Assembly (NCBI RefSeq): GCF_016860525.1
Contig: NZ_BNEA01000001.1
Coordinates: 868,001-932,000, forward strand
Source of the DNA: Streptomyces rubradiris
GTDB taxonomy: Bacteria > Actinomycetota > Actinomycetes > Streptomycetales > Streptomycetaceae
DNA length: 64,000 bases
Direction: 5' to 3'
The position numbers were made by a program, and so were the translations under genes. Under the pieces are notes generated by a model. The model made no database searches, had not been told where the DNA came from, and saw nothing but the letters and a program-made list of their open reading frames with translations. Shown here one piece after another: positions 33,138 through 41,677 of the stretch (the stretch's first letter is position 1; every line of letters starts with the position of its first letter).

Positions 33138-33160
33138 TCAATGGTTAATCGACACATTGA
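33138..33160. promoter_or_regulatory. AT-richer inverted repeat TCAATG-11-CATTGA upstream of the MFS operon
   Basis: TCAATG (33138-33143) and CATTGA (33155-33160) flank TTAATCG in the lowest-GC stretch of this area, about 230 bp upstream of the MFS start in the 33.0-33.47 kb divergent region, which has no gene I can support. Candidate operator or promoter element for the biosynthetic operon or the Rieske gene. Confidence 0.35.
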
Positions 33161-33471
33161 CTTGAATGTGCCGCCGCATCCGCCGGCGAGGCAAAGGGCG
33201 CGTTCACATCACCGAGGGAGGATGGCACTTACCCGCCACGACGGACAGCGCGTCTCGTATCGTGAGCGCACCATGGGCTCTTTTGCGCCACATTCGGGCG
33301 TGCCCGCGGTCGATGGCCGTGCTTCCCGCCGACGCGCACAGCGCGGTCGGCGGCCGGAAGCGGGGAAGGTTCAGCGTCGGCTCACGCACGCACTCCGCCT
33401 TCTGAACGGCCGCGGTCGTACGCCCGTACCCCAGGGCGGACATGACCAGCTCCGCCGAAGGGAAACATCAT

Positions 33472-33936
33472 ATGAGCAGCGCCTCGTCCCAGCCCACCGC
33501 CGGTCCGGACCGTCGTACCGTCGTGGCGGCGGTCGGAGCCGCGGGGCTCGCCGCCGCGCTGACCGCCTGCGGCTCGGGCGACGACTCGGCCGACGCCGGG
33601 CCCGCCGACGCGGGGACCGCCGCCACGGGGGCCGCGCCGGACGGCGGTGGCACCGCGCTCGCCAGGACCGCCGACATCCCCGAGGGCGGCGGGAAGATCT
33701 TCAAGGACCGGGGTGTCGTGGTCACCCAGCCGACGGCCGGCACCTACAAGGCGTTCTCCGCCGAGTGCACCCACCAGGGCTGCGCGGTCGGCAGCGTGAA
33801 GGACGGCACGATCGTGTGCCCGTGTCACGGCAGCGAGTTCTCCGTGTCGGACGGCAGCGTGCGGAAGGGACCGGCGACGAAGGGACTGGCCCCGGCGCGG
33901 ATCACCGTGTCCGGCGACGACATCAGGCTGGCCTGA
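33472..33936 (+). CDS. Rieske [2Fe-2S] lipoprotein
   Basis: 154 residues. The N-terminus has a twin-arginine-type pair (DRRTVV, residues 13-18), a hydrophobic core and the lipobox LTAC (30-33), so it is exported, probably folded via Tat, and lipid-anchored outside the cell. The Rieske domain occupies the last 95 residues with both cluster motifs: CTHQGC and CPCHGS, each providing one Cys and one His. Such small secreted Rieske proteins are common in Streptomyces and probably donate electrons; partner unknown. Start ATG 33472 after GAAGGGAAACATCAT. Confidence 0.9.
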   Translation: MSSASSQPTAGPDRRTVVAAVGAAGLAAALTACGSGDDSADAGPADAGTAATGAAPDGGGTALARTADIPEGGGKIFKDRGVVVTQPTAGTYKAFSAECTHQGCAVGSVKDGTIVCPCHGSEFSVSDGSVRKGPATKGLAPARITVSGDDIRLA

Positions 33937-33946
33937 GCCGGCCCGC

Positions 33947-34591
33947 TCAACGCCGTTCCCGCGGCCCGCCGAGGCAGCCCAGTATCTCGTCGGTGGTCGT
34001 GACCGTGGCGACCAGCGCCAGGGTGTGGCGGAGCACCGCGGCCGTGTAGTCGGCGGGCACACCCGCGATGGCGTCGGCCGGGACCACGGCGGTGTAGCCG
34101 AGGTTGACCGCGTCGAACACCGCGTTGGGAACGGCCACGTTGGCCGACACCCCCGTGACGATCAGCACCCGGCAGCCGAGGTTGCGCAGCAGGGCGTCGA
34201 CCTCGGTGCCGTGCAGCGGGGACAGCCCGTGCAGCCGCCGTACGACGAAGTCCTCCTCGGTGACCTCGACCGGCGGCGCGACCCGGACCGCCGCGGTGCC
34301 GGCCAGTTGCCGCACGGGAAGCCGCTCGGCGGCCCGGAACAGCCGGGCGTTGCGGCCGGAGCCCCGGCCGTCGGGGCGGCGCTCGGCGATCGCGTGGATC
34401 ACCTGCACACCGCTTCGGTGGGCGGCGGCGACCAGTCTCGCCACGTTGCGCAGGGCGCCCGAGGCGCGTGCCGCGCGGGCGAGTTCGGGCAGGGCGCCGT
34501 CCGGGCCGACGACCCCCTGCTGGCACTCCACGGTGAGCAGGACGGTGCCGGCGGGCTCAAGGAGTTCGCCGAGCTGCTCGTACGACGGCAT
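33947..34591 (-). CDS. isochorismatase-like protein lacking the catalytic cysteine
   Basis: 214 residues with the alpha/beta cysteine-hydrolase fold: VLLTVECQQGVV (the catalytic Asp position is Glu), VQVIHAIAERRPDG, LRNLGCRVLIVTGVSANVAV and AVNLGYTAVVPADAIAG. In true family members the segment after TGV carries the nucleophilic Cys (as in TNxCV); here it reads SANVAVPNA, so the nucleophile is missing. This belongs to a Cys-less branch seen in actinobacteria. It may bind a small molecule without hydrolysing it. Convergent with the Rieske gene, 10 bp apart. Confidence 0.8.
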   Translation of the reverse strand: MPSYEQLGELLEPAGTVLLTVECQQGVVGPDGALPELARAARASGALRNVARLVAAAHRSGVQVIHAIAERRPDGRGSGRNARLFRAAERLPVRQLAGTAAVRVAPPVEVTEEDFVVRRLHGLSPLHGTEVDALLRNLGCRVLIVTGVSANVAVPNAVFDAVNLGYTAVVPADAIAGVPADYTAAVLRHTLALVATVTTTDEILGCLGGPRERR

Positions 34592-34712
34592 GACGCGCCC
34601 CCTTGAAGACGACCCGTTGAAGACGACCGGTTCTTTTTTCTGACGTCATGTCAGAGGATCGGCCGGAGCACGATACGTCTCCGACAGCACAAGGGAGAAG
34701 AGAGGGGGCCGC

Positions 34713-35183
34713 ATGTCCGACACCCGTCAGCGCCGGGGCCGCAGGATCATGATGTCGCCGGCCGAGCTGGACGAGTTCCTCGCCACCCAGCGCACCTGCC
34801 GGATCGCGACCGTCTCGGCAGACGGCACACCGCACGTCAGCGCGCTGTGGTTCGCCTGGGACGGCACCTCGCTGTGGCTGTACTCCGTGGTGCGCAGCCG
34901 GCGCTGGGCGCAGGTGCGCCGCGATCCCCGGGTGGCGGTCGTGGTCGACTCCGGTGAGGAGTACGGCGAGTTGCGCGGGGCGGAGCTGTCCGGCCGGGTG
35001 GAGTTCATGGGCGAGGTGCCGCGCCGGGGCGGGCTGTGCGCCGAACTCGACGCGGCCGAGGCGCTGTTCGCGCGCAAGTACTTCGGCCTGGAGGAGCTGC
35101 CGCACGACGGCCGGCACGCCTGGGTCCGGCTGGCCCCGGAGAAGATCGTGTCCTGGGACTTCCGGAAGCTCGGCGGGCTGTAG
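34713..35183 (+). CDS. pyridoxamine-5'-phosphate-oxidase-like flavin/F420 protein
   Basis: 156 residues with the split beta-barrel of the PNPOx-like superfamily: FLATQRTCRIATVSADGTPHVSALWFAWDG (residues about 22-52), RRDPRVAVVVDSGEEYGELRG and VEFMG, then HAWVRLAPEKIVSWDF. The short actinobacterial form usually binds FMN or F420 and reduces or simply binds cofactor. It starts at ATG 34713 after an AT-rich gap and may share a promoter region with the divergent isochorismatase-like gene. Substrate unknown. Confidence 0.8.
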   Translation: MSDTRQRRGRRIMMSPAELDEFLATQRTCRIATVSADGTPHVSALWFAWDGTSLWLYSVVRSRRWAQVRRDPRVAVVVDSGEEYGELRGAELSGRVEFMGEVPRRGGLCAELDAAEALFARKYFGLEELPHDGRHAWVRLAPEKIVSWDFRKLGGL

Positions 35184-35186
35184 GGC

Positions 35187-36089
35187 TCAGCCGAGCCGTC
35201 GCGCCGCCGTCCGCAGGGCCTCCACCGCGGCGCGGATCGAGGGCCGGCGGTCGGCGTCCGCCCGCCAGATCACGTACACATGGCGGCGCACCCGCTGCTT
35301 GAGCGGCACGAGGACCACGCCGTCGGGCACCGGGTGCCGGCCCAGCAGCGGTGCGATGCACACGCCCAACCCGGCTGCCACCAGACCGAGCTGGGTGTGG
35401 CTCTCGCCGGCGCGGTGGCCGACGATCGGCTCGACGCCCTTGGACCGCAGGGTGAACATCAGCCACTCGTGGCAGAACTCGCCCTCGCCCCAGGTGATCC
35501 ACTCGTCCTCGGCGAACTCGGCCAGGTCCACCTCGTCCCGGTCCGCGAGCCGGTGCCCGACGGGCATCGCGACTTCGGCGGGGTCGTCCAGCAGGGGCGC
35601 CTTGACCAGGCCGTCGGGGACGGGCATCGGCTTGTTGTACCAGTCCAGGACCACCGCCAGGTCGAGATCCCCGCGGACCACCCCGGCGATGCCCTGCTCC
35701 GGTTCCAGCTCGCTGGAGCGCACCCGCAGCCCCGGGTGCTCGGTGCGCAGCGCGCCCAGCGCGGCGGGGAACAGGCCCCGGGCCGCGGTCGGGAACGCCG
35801 ACAGCCGCAGTTCGCCGACGACCTGGCCGCGGTGCGCCTCCAGGTCGGACTCGGCCAGCTCGACCTGGGACAGGATGCGCGCCGCGTGCTCCGACAGCAG
35901 CCGCCCGGCGTCGGTGAGCCGCACGCCCCGGCCGTTCTTGGCGAGGAGCCGCTGGCCGACCTCCCGCTCCAGCTTGCCCAGCTGCTGGGAGACCGCGGAC
36001 GTGGTCACGTGCAGCGCGTCGGCGGCGGCGCTGACCGAGCCGTGCCGGGCCAGTGCGTCCAGGGTGCGCAGGCGCTCAAGGTTCAACAT
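35187..36089 (-). CDS. LysR-family transcriptional regulator
   Basis: 300 residues. Helix-turn-helix at residues 3-62: LERLRTLDALARHGSVSAAADALHVTTSAVSQQLGKLE is a typical LysR DNA-binding domain. The remainder is the periplasmic-binding-like effector domain (VVGELRLSAFPTAARGLFPA onward). It is divergent from the EamA transporter gene at 36164, with 74 bp between the starts, so it probably controls that transporter and itself. It ends 3 bp from the convergent flavin-like gene. Confidence 0.92.
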   Translation of the reverse strand: MLNLERLRTLDALARHGSVSAAADALHVTTSAVSQQLGKLEREVGQRLLAKNGRGVRLTDAGRLLSEHAARILSQVELAESDLEAHRGQVVGELRLSAFPTAARGLFPAALGALRTEHPGLRVRSSELEPEQGIAGVVRGDLDLAVVLDWYNKPMPVPDGLVKAPLLDDPAEVAMPVGHRLADRDEVDLAEFAEDEWITWGEGEFCHEWLMFTLRSKGVEPIVGHRAGESHTQLGLVAAGLGVCIAPLLGRHPVPDGVVLVPLKQRVRRHVYVIWRADADRRPSIRAAVEALRTAARRLG

Positions 36090-36163
36090 GTAAGTGATAC
36101 TAAGAGGTACCAGGTGGAAAGTCTCGATTGTGCTACGAGGTTGTCTCCAGCATCGTTGTGGCC

Positions 36164-37123
36164 ATGAGCACGATCAGCGCCCGCGCCCGCAGCCGTACCC
36201 CCTCCCCCGCCACCGCCCCCGGGCCCGGCTCCGCCAGGGGCCGCGCCCGCCTGGACTGGCGGCTGCGCTTCGGCCTCCTGTCCCTGATCTGGGGCTTCAG
36301 CTTCCTGCTGATCAAGGTGGGCACCGAGGGGTACGCGCCGTTCCAGGTCACCCTCGGGCGGCTGGTGTTCGGCACGGCGGTGCTGGTGGCCGCGATGGCC
36401 GTGAAGCGGGAGCGGCTGCCGCGCGGGGCCCGGCTGTGGGGGCACATGGCGGTCGCCGCGCTCCTGCTGAACGCCCTGCCGTTCTCCCTCTTCGCCTACG
36501 CCGAGCTGACGATCCCGTCCACCCTGGCCGGCATCTGCAACGCCACCTCCCCGCTGTGGGGCATGGCCCTGTCCCTGGTCGCGTTGTCCGAGGACCGGCC
36601 GAGCAAGGTGCGCGTGGCCGGGCTCGGGCTGGGCTTCCTGGGCGTGCTGACCGTGCTCGGCGTCTGGCAGGGCTTCCACGGGCTGGACGCCACGGGCACG
36701 GCGATGGCGCTGCTGGCCTCGCTGAGCTATCCGGTGGGCTGGATCTACGTCCGGCGGACGCTCGCCGGTACGGGCAACTCCCATCTGTCCATGACCGGTG
36801 GGCAGTTGCTGCTGGCCACGGTCCAGCTCGCGGTGGTGACGCCCCTGTTCGCCGGCGTGCCGGGGCATGTCGCGCTCGTTCCGCTGCTGGCCGTCGCCGC
36901 GCTGGGCGCGCTGGGCACGGGGCTGGCGGTGCTGCTGCAGTACGGGCTGGTGGCCGAGGTCGGTCCCACCACCGCCCAGATGGTCACGTACTTCATCCCG
37001 GTCATCGCCACGGCGGCGGGAGTGGCCGTCCTCGGGGAGTCGCTGCGGTGGACGACGCCGGTGGGGGCGGTGATCGTACTGGCGGGCGCGGCGCTGACCC
37101 AGGTGCGGGGAAAGGGCGCGTGA
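36164..37123 (+). CDS. EamA-family (DMT) transporter
   Basis: 319 residues with ten predicted helices in two EamA repeats. Helix 1 reads FGLLSLIWGFSFLLIKVG, and the first repeat ends in FAYAELTIPSTLAGICNATSPLWGMAL; the second closes with TAQMVTYFIPVIATAAGVAVLGE. Members export metabolites such as amino acids or drugs. ATG 36164 (MSTISARA) was preferred over upstream ATGs. Divergent LysR gene suggests ligand-controlled expression. Confidence 0.88.
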   Translation: MSTISARARSRTPSPATAPGPGSARGRARLDWRLRFGLLSLIWGFSFLLIKVGTEGYAPFQVTLGRLVFGTAVLVAAMAVKRERLPRGARLWGHMAVAALLLNALPFSLFAYAELTIPSTLAGICNATSPLWGMALSLVALSEDRPSKVRVAGLGLGFLGVLTVLGVWQGFHGLDATGTAMALLASLSYPVGWIYVRRTLAGTGNSHLSMTGGQLLLATVQLAVVTPLFAGVPGHVALVPLLAVAALGALGTGLAVLLQYGLVAEVGPTTAQMVTYFIPVIATAAGVAVLGESLRWTTPVGAVIVLAGAALTQVRGKGA

Positions 37124-37173
37124 CCGAGGCGGGGGGCGGGCCCCGCCGACCGCGCCCCCTCGGTCCGGACCTG

Positions 37174-37292
37174 CTCAGCCGCAGACTCGGCCCCGGCCCC
37201 CTCAGCCGTAGCCGCGCGCCCGCGCGCCTTGGTCCGCCCCCTCAGCCGCAGCCGCGCGCCCGCGCTCCTTGGTCCGCCCCCTCAGCCGTAGA
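37174..37292. repeat. 40-bp tandem copies of the MocR gene 3' end
   Basis: CTCAGCCG(C/T)AG recurs at 37174, 37201, 37241 and 37281. The last copy is the MocR gene end itself (tac ggc tga on the minus strand), and 37201-37280 are two 40-bp units that repeat this end plus CGCGCCCGCGC(G/T)CCTTGGTCCGCC. The stop codon and last codons have therefore been tandemly duplicated downstream of the gene. Confidence 0.7.
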
Positions 37293-38622
37293 CGCGGGCC
37301 GGGGACGGGCGTACGGCAGCCGCCACCGCGTCGGCCAGCGCGGTGATGTCGGCGTCCGTGAGCGGGGAGACCGTGATGCGCACGCCCTGCGGGGAGGCCA
37401 GGCGGAAGCGGGCGCCCGGGGCCACCGCCCAGCCGCTCTGGAGCAGGCGGGCGAGGGCGCCCGTCTCGTCGGGGACCGGGACCCAGACGTTCATGCCGCT
37501 GCGGCCGTGGGCGATGACGCCGCGTTCCGCCAGCGCGCCGACCAGGGCGTCCCGCCGGGCGCCGTAGGACCGGGCCACCGCCGCCCGGTCCACCGCGCCG
37601 TGCGCCCACAGGTGGGCCACGGCGCGTTGTAGCAGCAGGCTCACCCAGCCGGGGCCGAGGCGCTGGCGCCCCCGGAGCCGGTCGACGGTGACCGGGTCCC
37701 CGGTGAGGACGGCGAGGCGCAGGTCGGGGCCGTAGGCCTTGGCGGCGGAACGGACGAAGGCCCAGTGGCGGGTGACGCCCGCGAGGGGGTGCAGCGGCAG
37801 GTCGACGATGCCGTGGCCGTGGTCGTCCTCGATGAGCAGGGTCCCCGGGTGCTCGCGCAGCACCGCGCGCAGGGCACGCGCGCGTGTGGCGGTGACCGAG
37901 GCGCCGGTCGGGTTCTGCGCCCGGTCGGTGACGATGAGCGCGCGGGCCCCGGACTCCAGGGCGCGGCGCAGGTCGTCCGGGCGCGGTCCGTCGTCGTCCA
38001 CGCCGACCGGGGCCGTGTGCAGGCCGAGCGCGGGAACGAGGTCCAGGAGGCTGCCCCAGCCGGGGTCCTCGACGGCGACCGTGTCGCCGGGCCTGAGGTG
38101 GGCGGTGAGGACGCGTTCGATGGCGTCGAGGGAGCCGGAGGTCACGGTCAGCGGGCCCGCGGGGACGCCGTCGGCGTCGAGTTCGGCGCGGGCGAGCCGG
38201 GCGAGGTCCGGGTCCACGGGGTCGTCGCCGTAGCGGACGGGCCGCCGGTCGCCCTGCCCGGCCGCCGCGGCGAGGGCCGGGGCCAGGCGGGGCAGCAGGG
38301 CCGGGTCGGGGTTGCCCGTGGACAGGTCGCGGCCACCGGGGGGCACCTCGACGCGCAGTTCCTCCCGGCCGGTGGTGGCCGGCTTGGCGCGGACCCGGCT
38401 GCCCCGGCGGCCGGCCGTCTCGATCACCCCGCGTTCGCGCAGGATGCGGTAGGCGGCGGCGACCGTGTTCGGATTCACCCCCAGCCGGGCCGCCAACTCC
38501 CTGAGCGGGGGCAGGAGTTCTCCCGGCTCCAGCCCGCCCGATCCGACCGCCCGTTCGACGCTGGCCGCGATCTCGGCTGCGCCGCGCCCTTCGATCCGAT
38601 ACTCTCCTAGCACAAAGCACAT
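37282..38622 (-). CDS. MocR-type regulator (GntR helix-turn-helix fused to aminotransferase)
   Basis: 446 residues. Residues about 15-75 are a GntR winged helix (LPPLRELAARLGVNPNTVAAAYRILRERGVIE); residues about 95-440 are a class I aminotransferase domain. It contains TVTSGSLDAIERVL, AVEDPGWGSLLDLV, ALIVTDRAQNPTGASVT with the conserved Asn, LIEDDHGHGIVD with the PLP Asp, and the Schiff-base Lys in RSAAKAYGPDLRLA. MocR proteins use PLP as sensor and usually regulate vitamin B6 or amino-acid genes. Start ATG 38622 lies 2 bp from a 12-bp palindrome shared with the divergent flavin-binding protein. Confidence 0.9.
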   Translation of the reverse strand: MCFVLGEYRIEGRGAAEIAASVERAVGSGGLEPGELLPPLRELAARLGVNPNTVAAAYRILRERGVIETAGRRGSRVRAKPATTGREELRVEVPPGGRDLSTGNPDPALLPRLAPALAAAAGQGDRRPVRYGDDPVDPDLARLARAELDADGVPAGPLTVTSGSLDAIERVLTAHLRPGDTVAVEDPGWGSLLDLVPALGLHTAPVGVDDDGPRPDDLRRALESGARALIVTDRAQNPTGASVTATRARALRAVLREHPGTLLIEDDHGHGIVDLPLHPLAGVTRHWAFVRSAAKAYGPDLRLAVLTGDPVTVDRLRGRQRLGPGWVSLLLQRAVAHLWAHGAVDRAAVARSYGARRDALVGALAERGVIAHGRSGMNVWVPVPDETGALARLLQSGWAVAPGARFRLASPQGVRITVSPLTDADITALADAVAAAVRPSPARVYG

Positions 38623-38624
38623 TA

Positions 38625-38636
38625 TGCACTAGTGCA
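38625..38636. promoter_or_regulatory. perfect palindrome TGCACTAGTGCA between mocR-type gene and flavoprotein gene
   Basis: 12-bp perfect dyad placed 2 bp from the MocR-type start codon and 12 bp from the divergent start at 38649, with GCACATAATGCAC-like half sites beside it. It is the natural candidate for the MocR operator and also overlaps both promoters. Confidence 0.6.
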
Positions 38637-38648
38637 ATAGAGATCGCC

Positions 38649-39347
38649 ATGGAGGGGACCATGCAGGGCACCACCGAGGAATCGCGGCCCGCCGCCTACG
38701 CGCCGACCGACCGCACCGTACCGACGCGTTCCGCGGAGCGGGCGTCGTACGACAGGGAGCTGGTGCACGCGATCCTGGACGAGGGGTACGTGTGCCACCT
38801 CGGCTTCGTCCGGGACGGCGCCCCCGTGGTGCTGCCGACGCTGTACGGCCGGGTCGGCGAGCGGCTCTACGTCCACGGCTCTACCGGCTCCCGGCCGCTG
38901 CGGATGACCGGCCAGGCCGACCCGGGCCTGCCGGTGTGCCTGACGGTCACCCACGTCGACGGGCTGGTGCTGGCCCGCTCCGCCTTCCACCACTCGATCA
39001 ACTACCGCTCGGTCGTGGTGCACGGCATCGCGCACGAGGTCACCGACCCGGAGGAGCGGCGGCTGGCCCTGGACGCGCTGGTCGACCACGTCGTACCGGG
39101 CCGGGCCGCCGACTCCCGGCCCGCGAGCAAGAAGGAACTGGCCGCCACCGCGGTGATCCGCCTGGACCTGGAGGAGGTCTCGGCCAAGGTCCGCACTGGC
39201 GGCGCCAACGACGAGCCCGAGGACCTCGCCCTGCCGCACTGGGCCGGCGTCGTCCCGCTCCGCAAGGGCTACGAGGCCCCCGTTCCCAACGGCGACCTGA
39301 CCCCCGGCATCGGGCTGCCGGACTATCTGGCGGCGCTGGGGCGGTGA
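38649..39347 (+). CDS. PNPOx-like flavin-nucleotide-binding protein
   Basis: 232 residues in the split-barrel PNPOx-like superfamily: ELVHAILDEGYVCHLGFVRDGAPVVLPTLYGRVGE (residues about 33-68), YVHGSTGSRPLRM, ALVDHVVPGRAADSRPASKKE and WAGVVPLRKGYEAP match the Nim/flavin-nucleotide-binding branch. The protein probably binds FMN and reduces small electrophiles or nitro compounds. Divergent from the MocR-type gene with the palindrome between, a common arrangement: the MocR protein senses PLP or a related amine and controls this gene. Confidence 0.85.
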   Translation: MEGTMQGTTEESRPAAYAPTDRTVPTRSAERASYDRELVHAILDEGYVCHLGFVRDGAPVVLPTLYGRVGERLYVHGSTGSRPLRMTGQADPGLPVCLTVTHVDGLVLARSAFHHSINYRSVVVHGIAHEVTDPEERRLALDALVDHVVPGRAADSRPASKKELAATAVIRLDLEEVSAKVRTGGANDEPEDLALPHWAGVVPLRKGYEAPVPNGDLTPGIGLPDYLAALGR

Positions 39348-39485
39348 CGGCCCGCCCGGGGGCGGACGGCCCGCCGGGCAGACGGCCCGGGGCGGGCGGC
39401 CCCGGGTGGCCACCGGTCACACCACGGCCGGCTCCGGACAGGCGGCCGGAGTCGGCCGCCCACGGACGGACGACCGGGCAACCGG

Positions 39486-40433
39486 TCACACCACCGTTGG
39501 CTCCGGGCGGTCGGACGCGCGGGCCTCGCTCACGGCCAGGCCCGCCACGGCGCCGAGCATCAGCAGGGTGCCGGCCGCCGTGGCCGCCGTGAGCCGTTCG
39601 CCGAGCAGGAGCACGGCGAGTACGGCAGCGGTCACCGGCTCCAGCAGCATGATCACGGAGACGGTGGCGGACCGGACGACCGCGGCTCCCGCGAAGTAGA
39701 ACGCGTAGGCGAGGGCCGTCGGCACGGCGGCGATGTAGAGCAGCAGGCACAACAGCCGGACCGGATGGGCGGTGTGCGGCAGCAGCCCCTCCTGGACGGT
39801 GAACGGCAGCAGGCACAGGCTGGTCACGGCGAAGGCGCCTTCCGTGGTGCCCGCGGTGTCGCCGCCCCCGTCCCTCCCCCACCAGCGGGTGAGCAGGGTC
39901 ATGGCGCCGTAGCCCGCCGCCGAGACCACGGCGAGCAGCACCCCGGCCGGCCGGACGGTCGCGGCCGAGCCGCCCAGGGTGAGCACGGCCAGCCCGGCGA
40001 GCGCGCCCGCGACGGCCGCGGCACCGCCCACGCCCAGCCTCTCGCCGAGCAGCAGCCGGGCGCCGAGCGCTATCAGCACGGGACCCGCGCCGAGGGTCAC
40101 GACGGTGGCCACGGCCAGCCCGGTCGACGCCACCGCCGCGAAGTACGCGGTCTGGAACACGGCGAGGGCGACTCCGGTGGCCAGGACCCTCGTGACCGCG
40201 CGGCGCGTCGGCCGGGCGGGGGCGGTGCGGCCGGCGCGCGGGCGCAGCAGGCGGCCGGCCAGCAGCAGGGCGAGCCCCAGCGCGCAGCGCCAGAAGGAGA
40301 GGGCGAAGGCGCCCAGGTCGCTGGTCCGGTAGACCAGCGAGCCGGCGGCGCCCGCGGTGCCCCAGGCGGCACCGGTGATGATCAGGTAGAGCAGGCCACG
40401 CCCGACGGGCAGGCCGGAGGAAGTGTTCGACAA
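39486..40433 (-). CDS. EamA-family (DMT) transporter
   Basis: 315 residues, ten helices. Helix 1 is [22 protein letters not shown] and the second EamA repeat ends with [24 protein letters not shown], the motif typical of the family's C-terminal helices. ATG 40433 (MSNTSSGLP) follows GGAGAGATTCTGTTG. A 3' end duplicate (ACCGGTCACACCAC, 39412 and 39481) lies just after its stop. Transports an unknown metabolite. The upstream leader has a hairpin at 40480-40501. Confidence 0.88.
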   Translation of the reverse strand: MSNTSSGLPVGRGLLYLIITGAAWGTAGAAGSLVYRTSDLGAFALSFWRCALGLALLLAGRLLRPRAGRTAPARPTRRAVTRVLATGVALAVFQTAYFAAVASTGLAVATVVTLGAGPVLIALGARLLLGERLGVGGAAAVAGALAGLAVLTLGGSAATVRPAGVLLAVVSAAGYGAMTLLTRWWGRDGGGDTAGTTEGAFAVTSLCLLPFTVQEGLLPHTAHPVRLLCLLLYIAAVPTALAYAFYFAGAAVVRSATVSVIMLLEPVTAAVLAVLLLGERLTAATAAGTLLMLGAVAGLAVSEARASDRPEPTVV

Positions 40434-40479
40434 CAGAATCTCTCCGCAGAAGCGCGCATGACAGCGCGGAAGTCCGAAG

Positions 40480-40501
40480 GCGTCCCGGCTCGGCGGGACG
40501 C
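40480..40501 (-). promoter_or_regulatory. leader hairpin upstream of the EamA gene
   Basis: GCGTCCCG and CGGGACGC (8 bp, 6-base loop) form a stem 47 bp before the EamA start. No downstream T-run; it may be a 5' leader structure or a terminator of unseen upstream transcription. No known riboswitch pattern recognised. Confidence 0.35.
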
Positions 40502-40626
40502 GCCTGCTTCATCTGCGGGCAGCACCGTCCAGCCCGGCGCGCGCACGCGTCGGGCGAGTGCCCGGAGGCCCGCCTCAGGCGGCCGGGGGCGGAAGGACGA
40601 GTGCGTTCTGCTGCATGATCGGGACT

Positions 40627-41631
40627 CTAGGCCGCGGTGCCCCGCGCCGACAACTCCGTTTCCGCGCCACCGGCGGCGACCGGCTCGGGAGTGTCCTTGC
40701 CGGGCCCTGCGGACTGGGCGATGAAGGCGCCGACCAGGACGACCGCGCCACCCGCGACCTGCGGCGCGGAGAGGTGCTCGCCGAGCAGCACCCAGGCCAG
40801 CACGGTCGCGATGACCGCCTCCAGGCAGGCGACGACCCCGGCGACCTGCGGCGACAGCCGGCGCACGGACAGCACCCCGGTGACGTAGGCGATCACCGTG
40901 GCGACGAGCACGATCCAGGCGAGCAGGACGGCGGCCGGTACGGCGGTGCCGTTCAGGTCGGCGGAGCCGCCCAGCACCGACCAGTCCATGCTCCAGGGCC
41001 GGGCCACCGCCGTCAGCACGGCGGCGCCGACGAGCAACCCGTAGGCGATGACCCCGAGCGGGTCCGGTGCCGTCCCGCCCGCGTCGCTGCCCTGGTCGGC
41101 GAGGATGAAGTAGCCGACCTGGCAGCAGGCGGCGCCGAGGGCGAGCACCAGGCCGAGCGCGTCGAAGCTCAGCCCGGACCAGACCTCCACCACGCAGGCG
41201 AGGCCGCCGGCCGCGAGGACCACGCCGAGCGCGGCGGCGCGGGTGACGGGCCGCCGCTGCACGAACCGCACCCAGCCCAGCACCAGGGCGGGCGCCAGGT
41301 ACTCGATGAGCAGCGCGACGCCGACCGGGATACGGGAGAGCGCGGCGAAGTAGCAGGCCTGGACTCCGGCGACGGCGAGCAGCCCGAACCCGGCGAGCAG
41401 CGCGGGCCGGCGGCGCGGCAGGGCGCGGTGCCGCACGGCGACCGGCAGCATCACCAGGGCGGCGCCCGCCACCCGCAGCCACACCACGTGCAGCGGGTCG
41501 AGGCCCGCCTCGATCAGCGGCTTCGCGGCCACGCCGGACCCGCCGAAGGCCAGCGCGGAGGCGAGTGCGAGGCCGAGCCCGGCTCCCCTGCCGGGACTGT
41601 CCTGACTGCTCACAGACGTATGCACCGGCAC
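40627..41631 (-). CDS. EamA-family (DMT) transporter
   Basis: 334 residues with ten hydrophobic helices; N-terminal helix GLGLALASALAFGGSGVAAK, first repeat with ALSRIPVGVALLIEYLAPALVLGW, second repeat with LSPQVAGVVACLEAVIATVLAWVLLGE. It belongs to the same family as the two other EamA transporters in this window but is not closely similar to them by eye. Ends with a hydrophilic tail (GPGKDTPEPVAAGGAETEL). Start ATG 41631 follows an AT-poor short leader; substrate unknown. Confidence 0.88.
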   Translation of the reverse strand: MPVHTSVSSQDSPGRGAGLGLALASALAFGGSGVAAKPLIEAGLDPLHVVWLRVAGAALVMLPVAVRHRALPRRRPALLAGFGLLAVAGVQACYFAALSRIPVGVALLIEYLAPALVLGWVRFVQRRPVTRAAALGVVLAAGGLACVVEVWSGLSFDALGLVLALGAACCQVGYFILADQGSDAGGTAPDPLGVIAYGLLVGAAVLTAVARPWSMDWSVLGGSADLNGTAVPAAVLLAWIVLVATVIAYVTGVLSVRRLSPQVAGVVACLEAVIATVLAWVLLGEHLSAPQVAGGAVVLVGAFIAQSAGPGKDTPEPVAAGGAETELSARGTAA

Positions 41632-41677
41632 ATGATGACAGGCGCCGACAGGAGCGTCATCCCGGTTGACACCTGTC

